This document shows, one piece after another, positions 10,485 through 23,647 of a stretch of DNA of 64,000 bases. Each line of letters begins with the position of its first letter. The stretch's first letter is position 1. The stretch is from positions 37,654,960 through 37,718,959 of the forward strand of contig CM055110.1 of the NCBI GenBank assembly GCA_029204225.1, written 5' to 3'. The stretch comes from Diphasiastrum complanatum (Eukaryota > Streptophyta > Lycopodiopsida > Lycopodiales > Lycopodiaceae). The translations under genes and the position numbers were made by a program. The notes below the pieces were generated by a model. It worked only from the letters and a program-made list of their open reading frames with translations, was not told where the DNA came from and ran no database searches.

Positions 10485-13400
10485 TATTATCTGTCTCTGT
10501 GGATTTGTATACCAAGGAAGAAATGAGCTTTGCCCAGATTGGTCATGTCGAATTCAAAAGATAGCATTGTCTTGGCCTCTTTTATCAGATCAGTATTGTT
10601 GCTAAAAAGCAATGTATCATCCACGTATAAAGTAATAATGATAAAAGACTGCTGCACTGCTTTGAGGTAAACGTTTGAATCTGAAGAGCCAGTTGTATAG
10701 CCGTGATCAGTAAGAAAAGTATTGATCCTTTGAAACCATGCTTGAGCAAATTGTTTCAAACCGTAAAGGGCCTTATAGAGTTTACACACATAATTATGTT
10801 TACCCTCGATAATATAACCTTTGGGTTGCACCATGTAAATGTCTTCTTCGATAACTCCATTGAGATATGTTGTCTGTACATCCATTTGATGTATTTCCAA
10901 ATCTGCTGCTACGACAAATGATAGCACATAGAATAATGCTTGACTACTGGACTAAAAGTCTCAGTGTAATCGACGTTGTATACCTGAGAAAATCCTCTGG
11001 CTACAAGTCGTGCCTTTCTCTTGTTGATGCTTCCATTTGCATTGTACTTGACTTTGAAAATCCATTTGCAATCTCCTATGTTTCTGCTAGCAGGTAATGC
11101 GACATCCACGTCTGGTTCTTGATAAGAGATGAATACGCTTTATCCATAGCTTCTTTCCAAAGATCTGAATCAGGTTGACTGAGTGCCTCTTGGACAGACA
11201 TCGGTTCCTGAACAAGATAGGCTGCAGACTCGTCGATACACTAGTTAGGTGATCTACTAGTCCTTGAAGATCTTCTGGGTAATATAGGAAGTTGATTATT
11301 TCCATCATACTGTAGTTGCTGATCTGCAACATCATCATCTTTTGATCCGCCGTTTATTTGTTGTTTGTCAAAAGTAGAGGATCTTGGACCTTCAATGGGA
11401 ATAGTCGACTGAGGAACTGAAAAGTTCAATGCGTCAGGAGAATCTGATAGGTCGGCTACAAGGGGACTGCCCTTTCCTTTGAGGCCTTGAAACTGATCTT
11501 CGATGAAGATGACATCCCGACTAGTGAATATCTTTGACTCAATGGGATCGAACAACTTGTAGGCTTGATCTGAAGTAGCGTAGCTGATGAAAACACACTT
11601 GATACTCTGGAAGTCGAGCTTTTTCTTGAGATCACGAGGTATCTGCACAAAAGTAGTACATCCAAAAACTCATAGGTTTGATAAAGAAGGTTTGGTACTT
11701 GTCCAAACTTTGAATGGTATTTTGTCTAAGAGGCCTTTAGTAGGACATCTGTTCTGAATATAAGTTGTTGTTGAAATAGCTTCAGCCCAAAAGCACTTCG
11801 AAAGAGTTGCATGTAATAACATGCACTTTTCCAATTCAACTAAGGTTCTGTTTTGTCTCTCAACAAGACCATTTGACTGAGGCAAATAGGAGGTGATGTA
11901 TTGTCGCTCAATGCCATTGTTAAGACAATACTCCTTGGATTCGTTGGAGATGTGTTCTTCCCCATTATCTGACCTCAGTGCTTTGATTTGTTTGCCAGTT
12001 AGATTCTCATCATGCTCTTTGAATTGTCTGAATTTGATGAAAGCTTCTGATTTCTATTAAATGAAATAAACAACTATTCTTCTGGAGAATTCGTCAATAA
12101 CTATAATGAAATACTTTGCATCTAACAATGAAGGAGTTTGCATAGGTCCACATATATCTGTATAAACAACATCTAACAGATCTTTTGCAGCACGCCTATG
12201 GTTTGATCTAAAGGGAATCCTAGCCTACTTTCCAAAGATGCAGCTATGACAGGAAGGGAGATCGACCTTACCAGAAGGATAGTTGAGATCAAGAACCATG
12301 GATTGTTCGGACATGTTCAATACAGATGCATAATTCAAGTGTCCTAAGTGATGATGCCATAGTAATGCTTTACTGACTAGACTTGACTAGACTCAGAATA
12401 GAAATGTGCCAATCTATATAAGTAACTCTGCCTCTTGCCGAGTGCAAGGATCTTATTACTACTATCAACAATTTCGCATTGATCAGATTCGAATTTTAAC
12501 TTACGATCTAAATATGTAATTCCACTCACTGATAACAGATTTGTAGAGAGTTTAGAAACATATAAGACCTTTGATAGTAATTTGAATTGATCATGCTGGA
12601 ATGGAAACCTTACAGTACCTTCACCTTTAATAGTGTGAGTACTATTGTCACCAAGATGAACAAATTTCTTCGTGCTATAAGGCATGTAGGAGTTGAAGAT
12701 CTCACGTTGATTGGTCATGTGTTGAGTTGCTCTAGAATCCAGAAACCATGAATCATCCAAAAATGCGGTTTGATCTTTGACCATGAATGCGCCTTCGGCC
12801 ATTTCAACCTGGGGAGACGATGAAACTGTGTTTTCTTGTTGATCAGGTTGCTTGGCTGTGTTCTTCGCTTGGAGATGGTTATTGCACTTGCAATACCTAC
12901 AAAACATCTTCTTCTTTGACTATGGATCTGATGATTGTACTTGACTTTGAGTCTATTTCTGATTCGTTGCACCTTCTTGGAGCTTTTCTACTTCTGTCGC
13001 TTAGAGCCTTTGTTGACATATAGAGCATGAGAGGAGGAAGCAGACAAAGTATCTTGACTTCTCCTATTATCTTCTTACAGCAACATAGTGATAAGTCTAG
13101 TAAGAGTTAAATCTGTGTGTGTCGATATGATCATCACCCAGTCCTCATATGTAGAGGGCAAGCTTAAAAGCAATGTCATAATCGTGTCTTGATCGTCTAT
13201 GACTAATCCGCAATGGCCATCTGTTGCAAGAGATTCTTAAACTGGTTAATGTGACTCTGAAAAGAGTCACTCGTAAACATTTTGAATGTGAAGAATTTCC
13301 TTCGTAGATGTAACTTAGTAGTTACGTCCCTCACGTCATATAGTGAGTTCAAGATGTCCCAAACGTCTCTTGACATTTTAGCTTCAATTGTGTATCTGAT

Positions 13401-13809
13401 ATATTGAGGATAATAAACGTAAAAGCTTTATCGTCCTTCAATTTCCACTTTGAGTTGTTGTATTCAAGTTTTACTTTTGTACCTGTGACAACATCCCATA
13501 ATTTTTTGGCAATTAGCAAGGTCTTCCTCTTAAATTTTCACAAATGACAATTGGATCCATTCAACTGGTCTGCGATAAGACCAGCTTTACTTTGAGAATC
13601 CATCTGGAACTTAGTTTGTCGATTATATCGATGACGCTAAGATGTGGTAATGCCAACAATAGGAAATCAATTCTCTGATACAGAAAGGTTGAAAAGAACT
13701 AAAGAGTATGATATCAATTTGATATCGTGAAAGATATCAAGTATTAGAGATTTTGCTCTGATACCATGTCGGTATCAAATAAAGAAGTAGTGAAATTGCT
13801 CTGATACCA
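10485..13809 (-). pseudogene. Copia family A gag-pol, copy A1 (3'-truncated)
   Basis: Minus-strand order: gag (13640-12910), zinc knuckle MFCRYCKCNNH (near 12900), protease, integrase (about 12330-11660), linker, then reverse transcriptase (11110-10487). The protease motif is WFLDSRATQHM, so the active-site Gly of D-S-G is Arg. Integrase shows MPQSNGLVERQNRTLVE. RT shows [32 protein letters not shown] and an intact LYVDDTLLF. Several stops and frameshifts separate these blocks. RNase H and the 3' LTR are missing, lost at the junction with gypsy RNase H. A tRNA-iMet primer site is present upstream. Confidence 0.9.
13755..13809 (-). promoter_or_regulatory. Primer-binding site of copy A1, duplicated
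   Basis: TGGTATCAGAGC (complement of the 3' end of plant initiator tRNA-Met) occurs on the minus strand twice, at 13755-13766 and 13798-13809. The second abuts the LTR end at 13810. The 43-bp spacing suggests a small local duplication. Confidence 0.85.
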
Positions 13810-14461
13810 TGTTGGAAAGTGGTGTGCTGAAGATAGCTCTAGCTCGAAAAGAAAACGAACTCGAAAAAAAAAAACGAATAAAAATAATTCGTGTGTCTAA
13901 AAAGAAAACATTTTGTGCATGGCGGAATAAATTATCTTCCTCTTTCACAATGCATGACTACGCCTATCAATTTCAAACAAAAAGAATAGTGATAGAAATC
14001 ACGTTTGATCTTATAGTAACTGACTTTGAAATCATCAGTACTACAATGACTACATAGCCAAACAATTAAGCATTGAATTACCAGACAAATAATTTGTCGC
14101 GAATTAGTCGTGAAGAACTACAGAAACGCATACATTCTGAGACGAAGTTGAATGCAATGAAGAATAGTCTTGATTCAGTTAAAAAACGTAACAAAAGTAA
14201 ATGAGTACAATAAGTTGTGGATCAAGCCGCGTACTCTATGCTATCTTTGAGCGGCTAAAATGAAAGTCTGAATTAAGCACAATGTTGATAAGCAGTAGCG
14301 CAATAGCAATATCTAAAACAACTCTAAGAAGTGAGCTAGAATGCTCAGGAGAGTTCAAGCTCATAGGCTTGAGAAAGAGAGAGCTAACTATTCAAATATT
14401 TCTTAATTCTGATAATTTTGATAATAAAATTGTATGAATATGAACAGCTATTTATACTAAA
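13810..14461 (-). mobile_element. Copia family A LTR, R-U5 part only
   Basis: Abuts the primer-binding site and ends in CA on the minus strand. It aligns with the downstream half of the family A LTR (shared GACTACGCCTATC, TAGCCAAACA, AAATCACGTT). It starts at the TATA region (CAGCTATTTATACTAA, 14447-14462), so the U3 part is gone, replaced by the end of a second LTR. Confidence 0.75.
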
Positions 14462-15697
14462 AAATTGGAATGCGAAAACTTTCTACTTCCAATGCATGAC
14501 TACGCCTATCGAAAATCGAACAAAGCAGTAGTGATGAAAATCACGTTCAATCTTTAGCAACTAACTTTCGCTAGATATTAGGTGATTACATAGCCAAACA
14601 TAAAGTATTGAATTCTTAGATAATTTCTATGAGTTACAAAAGCAATACAGAGATGCATGCATTCTAATACAAATTGAACGCAATAAAGAAATAGTATTGA
14701 TTCAAAAAAACAAGATCAGATGCTAATGAGTGCAAGACAATAGCAGATAGAAACCGCGCACTCTAAAGTTGTCTCTGAGTAACTAAGAATAAGTATGAAA
14801 ATAAGCAACTCTACTGATAAGTAGTAGCGCAATAGCAACTATAAAATAAATCTCTAAAAAATTGAGCTAGAATGCTCAAGAGAGTTCAAGCTTGAAAGCT
14901 TGATAGAGAGCTAACCACAATACTTTCTGATTGTGAATGATCTGCTTGATGAGAGCGCAAGAAGCATTGTGTAATAACGTTCAACTCCTTCACAATTTAC
15001 AATAACAATTTTAGATGATAATTCAGTTGTATGAATAGCTGATTTATATTAAGTAATTAGATCGTCAAATGCAATTGCCAATTGGCTGGAGTCACTAGCA
15101 TTCATCCAGTTCCTTCTCAAAAATTGATTGTTGATAAGCGGTGATAATTGGCCGTAAATAGTCACTCTGCAGAAATGAACTAAAATTGTCACTCTGCAGA
15201 AATGAACTAAAACTACCACAGGCGATAGTGTCGCAAAAAGGTGACAGTGTCGGCTTTTTGCGAAAAAGACGACAGTGTCATAAAATCTCATTTCCTTAAT
15301 ATTGGGGTAGCTCCACACTTTGCCAGAGTCATTTCCTTAACATTTGAGGCACTTTGAAAAATGCAAAAAATGCAACTCTGTATTTTTACTCGCAAATCCT
15401 AACAGATGAAAAATACGAAAAAGATGACACTGCATTTTTACACGTAATTCTTGATAGGCGACAATGTCGCAAAAATGCGAAATGCGACACTGTAATTTTA
15501 CTCGTAATTCTTGACAAGCGCCATTGTCTGGATTGTAGAGAGAAAAAATGCGACATTGTTGTCAAACTCCATGTATTTTTGCAGATTGTATAAGAAGACT
15601 TGCAATTTGCAAATTGTATAAAAACACGGAAAAGTCCGCAGAACTGGATAAACAATGGATGAGGATTAAAACCGATTAGTCAATTAGTAAAAAGGAC
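14462..15697 (-). mobile_element. Copia family A LTR, nearly full
   Basis: About 1.24 kb aligning with 52214-53455 on the opposite strand. TATA-like TAATATAAATCAG lies near 15040 on the minus strand. Its U5 end (near GGAATGCGAAAAC) joins the TATA region of the neighbouring partial LTR. It carries repeated GCGACA/TGTCGC-type short units at about 15220-15560. Confidence 0.75.
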
Positions 15698-15805
15698 AAG
15701 AACCCTACACCATTTGCTTAGCAATTCCAAGTTAGGTCATACCAGAGGGTCGAAAGTAAAAGATCAATCCAAGATCAAATTTAATTGTAAACATTGTGGG
15801 TCAAT

Positions 15806-16050
15806 TTAGTTAGAGTCGCATTTGATGGTAGAATCGAATTTCCAAAACTTAGCAGAAGATCGAAATATGTGGGCGTGAATGATCTTTTCGGGATCAGTGG
15901 CGATACCATTTTGAGAAATGATATGGCCTAGTACTACACCATGGGTAATCCAGATTTGGCACTTTTCAGGATTCAATGAAATTTTGAACCTTCGACAGTG
16001 AATGAACACCTGTTCAAGGGCATCGAGATGTTTATCTTCAGAGGAATGCA
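15806..16050 (-). pseudogene. Ty3/gypsy RT fragment
   Basis: Encodes LDALEQVFIHCRRFKISLNP followed by EKCQIWITHGVVLGHIISQN, the gypsy RT segment after the active site. It is closely related to the plus-strand piece at 9926. About 75 codons remain, with no start and no active site. Confidence 0.8.
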
Positions 16051-16054
16051 CACT

Positions 16055-16755
16055 AAGATGTGATATTGTAGTCCTTGGTCTGAATCAGTCTGCTCAGCTT
16101 TTGTCTTCTTATCCTTCGAAAATTTCTTCTTCTAGAGCTCTTGCTTATTCAAATAGAGAGCGACTGTCTTCGTATTCGACGTAGATAAGCTTTTCTTTCT
16201 TACTTATTCCTGCAATAAACTTGTTGTCACCTTCTATAGAGACAGGTCAGGAGTATTGCTAAGTAGCAATACTAAATTGTCGTAAGAGGGAGAAACACTG
16301 GACAGAAGAGACATGTTAGCATCTTCATCCAATACTAGCGAAACTACAACTATCAGATTGAGTAGTTGTTTGAATTCGTTTAGATGATCAGTGACTGAGG
16401 TCCCTTCACTCATCTTGAGCGACATGAACTTCTTTCTCAAGAAGAGATGAGTCGATACATCTGTTATTTCATATAGACTAGAAAGAATGTCCCATGCCTC
16501 TTTGGAGTTGGAACAATTAGCTACATGAGTTATTTGTGAATCTTTAAGATTTAGAGATACAATGGCAAGAGCTTTGCCATCCTTAGCTTCCTAGGCGATC
16601 AGCATGTTAGGTTCGGCCAGCTTGGCTATCAAACCGTTTACGTATCCCCAGAGTTCTTTTTCAATGAGTATCATCTTCATTTTGAACTTCCACATGTGGA
16701 AGTCATCACCATTGAAATTATTAATCAAGTGGATTTCTAAAGATGTACCTTCCAT
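16055..16755 (-). pseudogene. Copia gag fragment, family E
   Basis: Starts MEGTSLEIHLINNFNGDDFH followed by MWKFKMKMILIEKELW, the plant copia gag N-terminus, at ATG 16755. It continues through NSKEAWDILSSLYE, LRKKFMSLKMSEGTSVTDHL and a Lys-rich tail (KKKFSKDKKTK). A stop after about 45 codons and frameshifts near 16450 and 16230 break it. It joins gypsy RT on the same strand at about 16055. Confidence 0.8.
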
Positions 16756-16814
16756 GATAAATAATCTAAGAAATTGTAAAACAGTCTTGAATACTAATAG
16801 TAGTTTGGAACGAC

Positions 16815-17103
16815 GGCTCTGATACGAATCTATTGGATCTCTAATATCAGCTTTTTGGGGCTCTAATAGGTGCAGAATGATTAAAGATAATTTAATATGC
16901 AAATTATAATAGGATCTTTACCAAACTACAGTTTCAGACTTAAACTTAAACTTAGATCAACAAGAGGAATATCTTTTAGGTGTCAAAGACAACCATGAAG
17001 GGAGCAAAACAGTTAGGCATCTGAGACAACCATGTTTCATGTTAGAAAAATGATGTCAGAAGAGATTATCCTATATAATATGCAGGCAGACAATTATCAA
17101 CAT
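16815..17103 (-). mobile_element. Family E primer site and LTR remnant
   Basis: TCGTATCAGAGC on the minus strand at about 16816-16827 is the initiator-Met primer site with one change. The sequence to about 17103 is presumed LTR because the neighbouring gypsy RNase H begins immediately after. The outer LTR end was not recognised. Confidence 0.45.
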
Positions 17104-18608
17104 CTAAAAAGAATTACTCTACTACTGAGTGAGACACTTTGGAAATGATTTATTCGGTAAAGAAATTTCGATACTATTTGTTGAGTTATGCATTCACATT
17201 TGACGTTGACCATTATGCTATAAAGTATTTGGTTAATAAACCAGACTTATCGGGTCGAATTTCTCGTTGGATTCTTCTACTATTGAAATTTGATTATACA
17301 GTAGAAATTTGACCATGAAAATATCATTCGAATGCAGATTATCGAGATTGGAAACTTCTGAACATAAAGATCCTATTTCGGATAATCTACCTGATGAAAA
17401 ATTGATGCTGTTAAATATCAAAAAATCAATATATGGTGACATTATTCAATATTTACAAACATTGCTAAACCCAGAAAAAATCTGCAGAAAAAAAATATTT
17501 TTCAACATAAAGTAGCAGCATATACAATCATATCAAGTGTGTTGTATAAACTTGGAAATGATGATGAGCTTCAAAAATGCTTAGAACCAGATGAGATACA
17601 AATAGTAATCAAGTCTTTTCATGAAGAGAATGCTGGAGGGCATTATGCTTTGAAGAATCCAGTTTGTAAAATTATGAATGGGAACTATTGATGGCCCACT
17701 ATCTATAAAGATGTGCATAAATTTATTCTAAATTGTGATCTATGTCAAAAGATGGGTAAACCAACAAGGTCAACCAACTGGGCATTAGTACCAATCTTAC
17801 CATTGGCTCCATTTGAAAAGTGGGGTATCAGTGTTGGCCCAATCAAACCAGCCACAAGACGAAAGAAAAACCGATATATACTCATACTCATAGAGTATTG
17901 TCCAAAAATGGCAATCTTCTTTTTGTCAACATTATTACAAGATATAGATGTCCTTTGAAAATCATCAGCAACAGAGAAACCCTTTTTATTAATAATACTA
18001 TTGCTGAATTGCTGAAATACTTCATGATTATTCATAGGAGGACAACACCATATGGATTAACAGAAAGAGAAAACGATATTTTGTGCAAGATATTAAATAA
18101 AATCACTGATCAACATTCCACATACTAAAATACATGCAGTTCTATGGGCGTATTGGAATACAAAAAAGATTACAACTAAAAAGACTTCATACTATTTGGT
18201 ATATGGAATGTATCTAATACTCCCCATTGAATTTGAATTTCTGACCTATCGAATTCAACATGCAAAACGTGAAGAATCACATAATATTATCAATGAAAGA
18301 TTGCATCAGATTTCTCGATTGGAGAGGATCGATTCTGTGCTTTACAAGAGACAATATTGGTGCAGAAAAAGCGAAAGAAACAATATGATACACATTTGAA
18401 GAAGGTTTCTCTAAAAGCCAGTGATTTAGCACTATTATATGATAATAGACGTTTAAAATTTTCAGGAATATTACGTACAAGATGGATGGGGCCATACAAA
18501 GTGATTGAAGTGTTTTCAAATAATTCGATCCAACTGGCAAATCTTGAAGGAAATTCGCTTGATACAAAAGTAAATGGCTGTCGTATTAAGAAGTATCAAC
18601 AATCATAG
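17104..18608 (+). pseudogene. Ty3/gypsy RNase H-integrase remnant
   Basis: Order: RNase H end (KNYSTTE, stop, DTLEMIYSVKKFRYYL, then FDVDHYAIKYLVNKPDLSGR), integrase zinc region (CDLCQKMGKPTR near 17740), core (PFEKWGISVGPI, then TPYGLTERENDILCKIL) and C-terminus (ASDLALLYDNRRLKFSG, then LRTRWMGPYKVIEVFSNNSI), ending GCRIKKYQQS. Numerous stops and frameshifts make it dead. The core Asp/Glu triad cannot be followed in one frame. It probably belongs to the same family as the RT pieces at 9.9 and 15.8 kb. Confidence 0.85.
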
Positions 18609-18853
18609 TACATAGGTTGCAAAAAAATCTTTTGGTTTTACATAAGCAAACCAAAATCTATGCTTTTCCAAGATAATTTATTTTTATTTTTTCATTTTTT
18701 CTCTTCTTAGTCAATGAGGACGTTGCCTTATTTGGGGGGGAGCAGAGGATTATAATTAGGATTATTTTTAGGATTTTTGAATCTATTGACTAAGGTCAAA
18801 TGCATGTCCCCAAAAGAAAGTATTGAAATTTATGGATTGAAAAATTTAGACCT
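18609..18853 (+). other. Gypsy 3' untranslated region with polypurine tract
   Basis: TTTGGGGGGGAGCAGAGG at 18731-18748 fits a gypsy polypurine tract. Any gypsy LTR start after it is cut by the copia LTR beginning at 18854. Confidence 0.5.
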
Positions 18854-20084
18854 TGTTGGATTTATATCCTCTACTCTCCTAAATCCCATTTTAATCTGCC
18901 TCCATTCATGTTGCATTTTCACTCACGTTGTCGCACAGTCTGCATAGTTACATGTAAAATAAGTCAGACGAATTAAACGTGACTGTCTGCATAAATACAA
19001 GTAAATTCTCACAGGCGAAGAAAAGGCAAAACTGTATTTTTACATGTGTTTTGTGACAGGCGAAAAAGACGACACTACCTTACAAAATGCCAAAGGTGCC
19101 CTAGGAAAAGCAAAGGCACCCTGTAAATCAAACCCTAAGGCATTTCGTTTGAGTGACGCATTTTTCACATCTTTACCAATGTTCATTTCAGCAAAGGCTG
19201 ACGTCACGGCCCTTTTCACGCCTACCCCATGCAACTGTGCTAACAAACTTGACAACTATAGTAGCCACCCATGATCTCCTATAGACAACACACCCACTTT
19301 GTACTTTTTTTCATCTGCACACCTGTAACATTGTGTATATATATTGAATACCACTTGCGTATTCAAGGTTGATGAGGGAAACCAAGAACAAGTGTGTGTA
19401 AATATAGCATCAGAAGCTTATCAGAGATAGACGAAGTAGATGCCTTGCGCATTGATTTTTTATTGTCAATAATAGGTTCACTTCTACATATTGAATTAGC
19501 TTTGTAGAGCATGCGGTTTTGTCCACTATTGTCTTGTGCTCTACCGCATTATTGACATGTATATTTTGCTATACTTAATCTGATAACAACTCTTATGTTT
19601 TGCGTTCAGATTTGTGTCAGTATTGCTATGTTTATTTTTCATTTTGTCTGACTTTCTTGTTGCTCAAGCTGGTAATTTGTTCTTAGAGAGTCATTATTAG
19701 TCTAGCTTTTGGCGACTAATATTTAGTCTTGCCTTTCGCAAATCATTCGCGACTAATTATCAGTCGAGCTCAGTCTAGCTCTTCGCAAATCATTTGCGAC
19801 AAATAATTTGTTTAGCTGTTCACGACATATTATTCTTTTGTTGTTTTATCAATGTTTGGCTACGTAATCAGGATGACCTTGATTTCTATCACTAAGGTTC
19901 TGTTTGTTTTCTGATAGGCGTAGTCATGCTTAGGGAAAGAGTAATATGTCTTATTTCGTTGAGCGCGAACACTTTCTGTTCGAGTTCATTCCTCATTTGA
20001 GTTTTGAGCTCACTTCTTTTCGTGTTCGTTTTTTTTTTGAGCTATTTTCGTTTCTCACACACGACACACCCTCTTTCTCCAGCA
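18854..20084 (+). mobile_element. Copia family A 5' LTR, copy A2 (1,231 bp)
   Basis: Starts TGTTGGATTTATATCC, ends TTTCTCCAGCA and is followed directly by the primer site. TATA-like TGTATATATATTG lies near 19333. It contains the family A signatures GGCTACGTAATCA and ATAGGCGTAGTCATG. This is the best-bounded family A LTR in the window. Confidence 0.85.
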
Positions 20085-20097
20085 TGGTATCAGAGCT
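20085..20097 (+). promoter_or_regulatory. Primer-binding site, copy A2
   Basis: TGGTATCAGAGCT abuts the LTR end and is complementary to the 3' end of plant initiator tRNA-Met. Confidence 0.92.
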
Positions 20098-20268
20098 ATT
20101 TTTGTATCCTGATAAGCTTCCACGGTACAAGACTCTACTAGTCGATAGAGTAATTGTCTTCTTGTTCTGTAATTCTGTACCAAATTTTTATACTTAAGTC
20201 ATTGATAGTTTTTCCTATTACTTAGACTAATTCTTTCACATGGATTCCCAAGGGAAAGCTAGTCCATC

Positions 20269-23200
20269 ATGGACAAGCTTGATGGAGCCAATTACCATCT
20301 GTGGATATTTAAGATGAAAACTGTACTAATGGCTAAAGAATTGTATGATGTTGTTAAAGGTGCAAAAGGAAAATCCGAAGCAGACGATGCAACAATCGTC
20401 AAATGGAAGCTGAAGGATGGAATGGCTTTCGTGCTAATCATCCTCAACGTTACGGATACCCAGATCGGCCATATATCTGAGGCTCAGACATCGAAAGAAG
20501 TCTGGGACATCTTGAGCACACTATACAAAGTGCGAGATATAGCTTCCAAGCTACATCTCAGGAAGAAATTTTACTCCCTCAAAATGGTGAATGGTGATTT
20601 CTTGCAGAATCACATCAATCAATTCAAGAACCTGCTAAGGCAAATGACCGTTTTCAGATCTTTCATAGACGAACAAGACGCAGTGATGCAACTACTTACA
20701 AGCTTGCCAAGCTCATACAATAGCTAGGTGATGATCATTACAACACATCCAGAACTGACTCTTCCGAGAGTCATTACTATGTTGTTGCAGCAAGACATGT
20801 GGAGGAACGAAGCCTCAAGTTCCTTAGCTGATTCTCATGCTTTATACATCAACAAGAGCACGATTAAGCATAATAAGAAGAAAGGCTAGAAGCAATCAAA
20901 GCCAAACTAGAAACCAGCACAGCACAAAGAACAGTCAAATCCGCAGACGAAGAAAAAACTGTTCTGTAGATACTACAAGCGAAACAACCACGAAATTCAA
21001 GACTGCCGGATACTGCAAGCAAAGAACAACAGCAAGGGGCAGTCGAATCAAGTGGCAAATGCAGCTGCAGAAGCTCCACAATCTATTCAAGAAGCGGATC
21101 ATGACCAACCATCAAGGAGCATGCGATGATAGTTCTTGGTTCCTAGATTTCGGAGCCATTCAGCACATGACCAGTCTCATTGGCTGTTTCGAGTCCTATA
21201 CACCTTACAGTACCCAGAGATATGTTCACTTTGGTGACAATAGCACACAAGCTATTAAGGGTGAAGGTACTGTAAGATTAAGCTTTGCAAATGATCAGTC
21301 TAAGCTACTTTCTAGAGTCCTATATGTACCAAATTTGTCTATAAATCTGCTCTCTGTGAGCAGAATCACAGATCTAGGACATAGAGTAGAATTTGAATGT
21401 GATCAATGCAAAGTACTTGATAGGACAAGCAAGATCCTAGCACTCGGAAAGAGACATGGATACTTGTATAAATTAAGTCATTGTTTTTCTGCCTCTAGTC
21501 AGGCGCTCAGTACTTCTATTCATGCAAATAAAAGTTTACTTTGGCATTATAGACTTGGTCACTTGAATCATGCTGCTATACAACAAATGTCTAGACAATC
21601 TATTGTTCTTGATCTTGACTATCCTCACGATAAAGTCGAGTTACCTGTCTGTCAAGACTATCTAGTTGGTAAACAGACTAGGAAACCATTCAAATCAAGC
21701 CATCAGCATATTGCTAGAGGATTGCTAGACATTGTACATTCAGAGATTTGTGGCCTGATGAAACATCCTTCGCTGAAGGATGCAAAGTATTTTATAACTT
21801 TTATTGATGAATTTTCCAGAAGGACTATGGTGTACTTTATAAAGAAGAAATAAGAAGCCTTCAACTGCTTCAGAATCTTCAAGGAGCATGTAGAAAAGGA
21901 GATTGGATGGATGATCAAGGCTCTAAGGTCAAACAATGGTGGAGAATATATCTCTATCGAGTTTAAGGAGTACTGCCAAAGCCAAGGCATTGAGCAGCAA
22001 TTCATCACTCCTTACAGTCCTCAGTGTAATGGCTTAGCCGAGAGGAAGAACCATACCCTGGTTGAATCAGCCAAATGTATGCCAGCACATGCATCGATGC
22101 CCAAGATATTCTGGGTCGAAGCTATCTCCATTGCAACTTATGTCCAGAACAGATGTTTGACCAAGGCCCTCTCAGGCAAGACATCCCACGAGGTGTGGAC
22201 AGGCTCTAAGCCTTTTGTGAAGAACCTAAGAGTGTTTGGGTGCGTTGCATACGCGCAGATCCCAAAAGACACAAGGAAGAAATTGGACTTGCAAGGTCTC
22301 AAGACCATCCTGATTGGATATACTTCATCTGATAATACATACAAACTGTATGATTCTGATACCCAACAAATCTTGTATAGCCGGGATACAGTCTTTATCG
22401 AGGATCAGTTCGTTGACATCAAAGGCAAGGATATTACTCCAAGAGAATCTTCATCACCTGCCATTGACATGACTGCCCGAGTTTCTGGCTCAGGCATGTC
22501 TATTGTCGACCCACTTCATCACAGTGAATCAGACAAAGACGTTGCTGCTACCTAGCAACAAGTCCCAGGAGTGGTTCATCAGTCGAATCCTCCCAGAAGA
22601 TCAAGTCGAGTGCGCACACAACCCACAAGGTATACCCCTGAGTCTGCATGTCTCTTGATACAGGAACCGACGACAGTCAAAGATGCACCCAACCAACCAG
22701 ACTCTGATCTCTGGAGAGAAGCTATGGACATAGAGTATTTCTCTCTGATCAAAAACCAGAGGTGGTCATTAGTTGAAGTTCCTATTGGCTGCAATATCAT
22801 TGATTGCAAATGGATCTTCAAGATCAAATACAATGCTAATGGAGCAATTGATCAGAGGAAGGCAAGACTGGTAGCACGAGGATTCACTCAGATCCCGAAC
22901 GTCGACTACAACGAGACTTTCAGTCCAGTAGTCAAACATTCATCGATCCGAATGCTCCTGTCTTATGCTGTAGCTGTCGACCTCGAAGTACATCAACTTG
23001 ATGTACAAAGAGCCTATCTGAATGGAGTTATACAAGAAGACATCTACATGATCCAGCCCGAAGGATACGTTCTAGAAGGTATGAAGAATCATGTTTGTAA
23101 ACTCCACAAAGCACTTTACGGCCTGAAACCGTCTACCAGAGCTTGGTTTCAAGGGATCAACACATTTCTCATCAAACAAAGATTCAAACCAAGCATTGCT

Positions 23201-23645
23201 GATTGCAACGTCTATTCCAAGTTAGTGCAACAATCATTCATTATCATCACCTTATACGTGCATGATACGTTGCTCTTCAGCAACAATACCAATATGGTCA
23301 AGGATTCGAAGCAGATGCTGTTTACAGAGTTCAACATGACTGATTTGGACGAAGCTCACTCAACAAAGGTATCTTTACAATGTTCTTAATAGATACAATC
23401 TAATGAATTGTAAATTAGCTCACTCACTGATGGATCCCGGCCTGCATTTGTCAAAGGACCAATGTCCCCAGACCAAGCAGGAAGAGGAGCAGATGAGAGA
23501 GTATCACTATCGATCGATACTTGGATCTCTCATGTACGCAATGGTCTGTACAAGACCAAATATCTCTTTTGCAGTAAGCTCACTCAACCAATATTTGGCT
23601 AATCCTGGCATTACCCATTGGAAGACTCTCATAGGAGTCATAAGC
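20269..23645 (+). pseudogene. Copia family A gag-pol, copy A2 (truncated in pol)
   Basis: Gag starts MDKLDGANYHLWIFKMKTVL and includes SKEVWDILSTLYKVRDIASK. The zinc knuckle CRYYKRNNHEIQDC has its second Cys changed to Tyr. Protease reads WFLDFGAIQHM, with D-F-G in place of D-S-G. Integrase has HYRLGHLNHAA, FITFIDEFSRR and SPQCNGLAERKNHTLVESAK. RT has CKWIFKIKYNANGAIDQRKA, LDVQRAYLNGVIQEDIYM and YVHDTLLF in place of YVDD. Stops lie at 20725, 21850, 22553 and 23387. Homology ends at about 23645 inside the RT-RNase H connection, where a family C LTR on the minus strand begins; no RNase H or 3' LTR remains. Confidence 0.92.
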
Positions 23646-23647
23646 TT

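Noticed and set aside
16070-16160. Copia RNase H similarity suggested by LGLNQSA on the plus strand
   Set aside because: The minus strand reads as the Lys-rich gag tail continuous with the family E gag, which explains the segment better.
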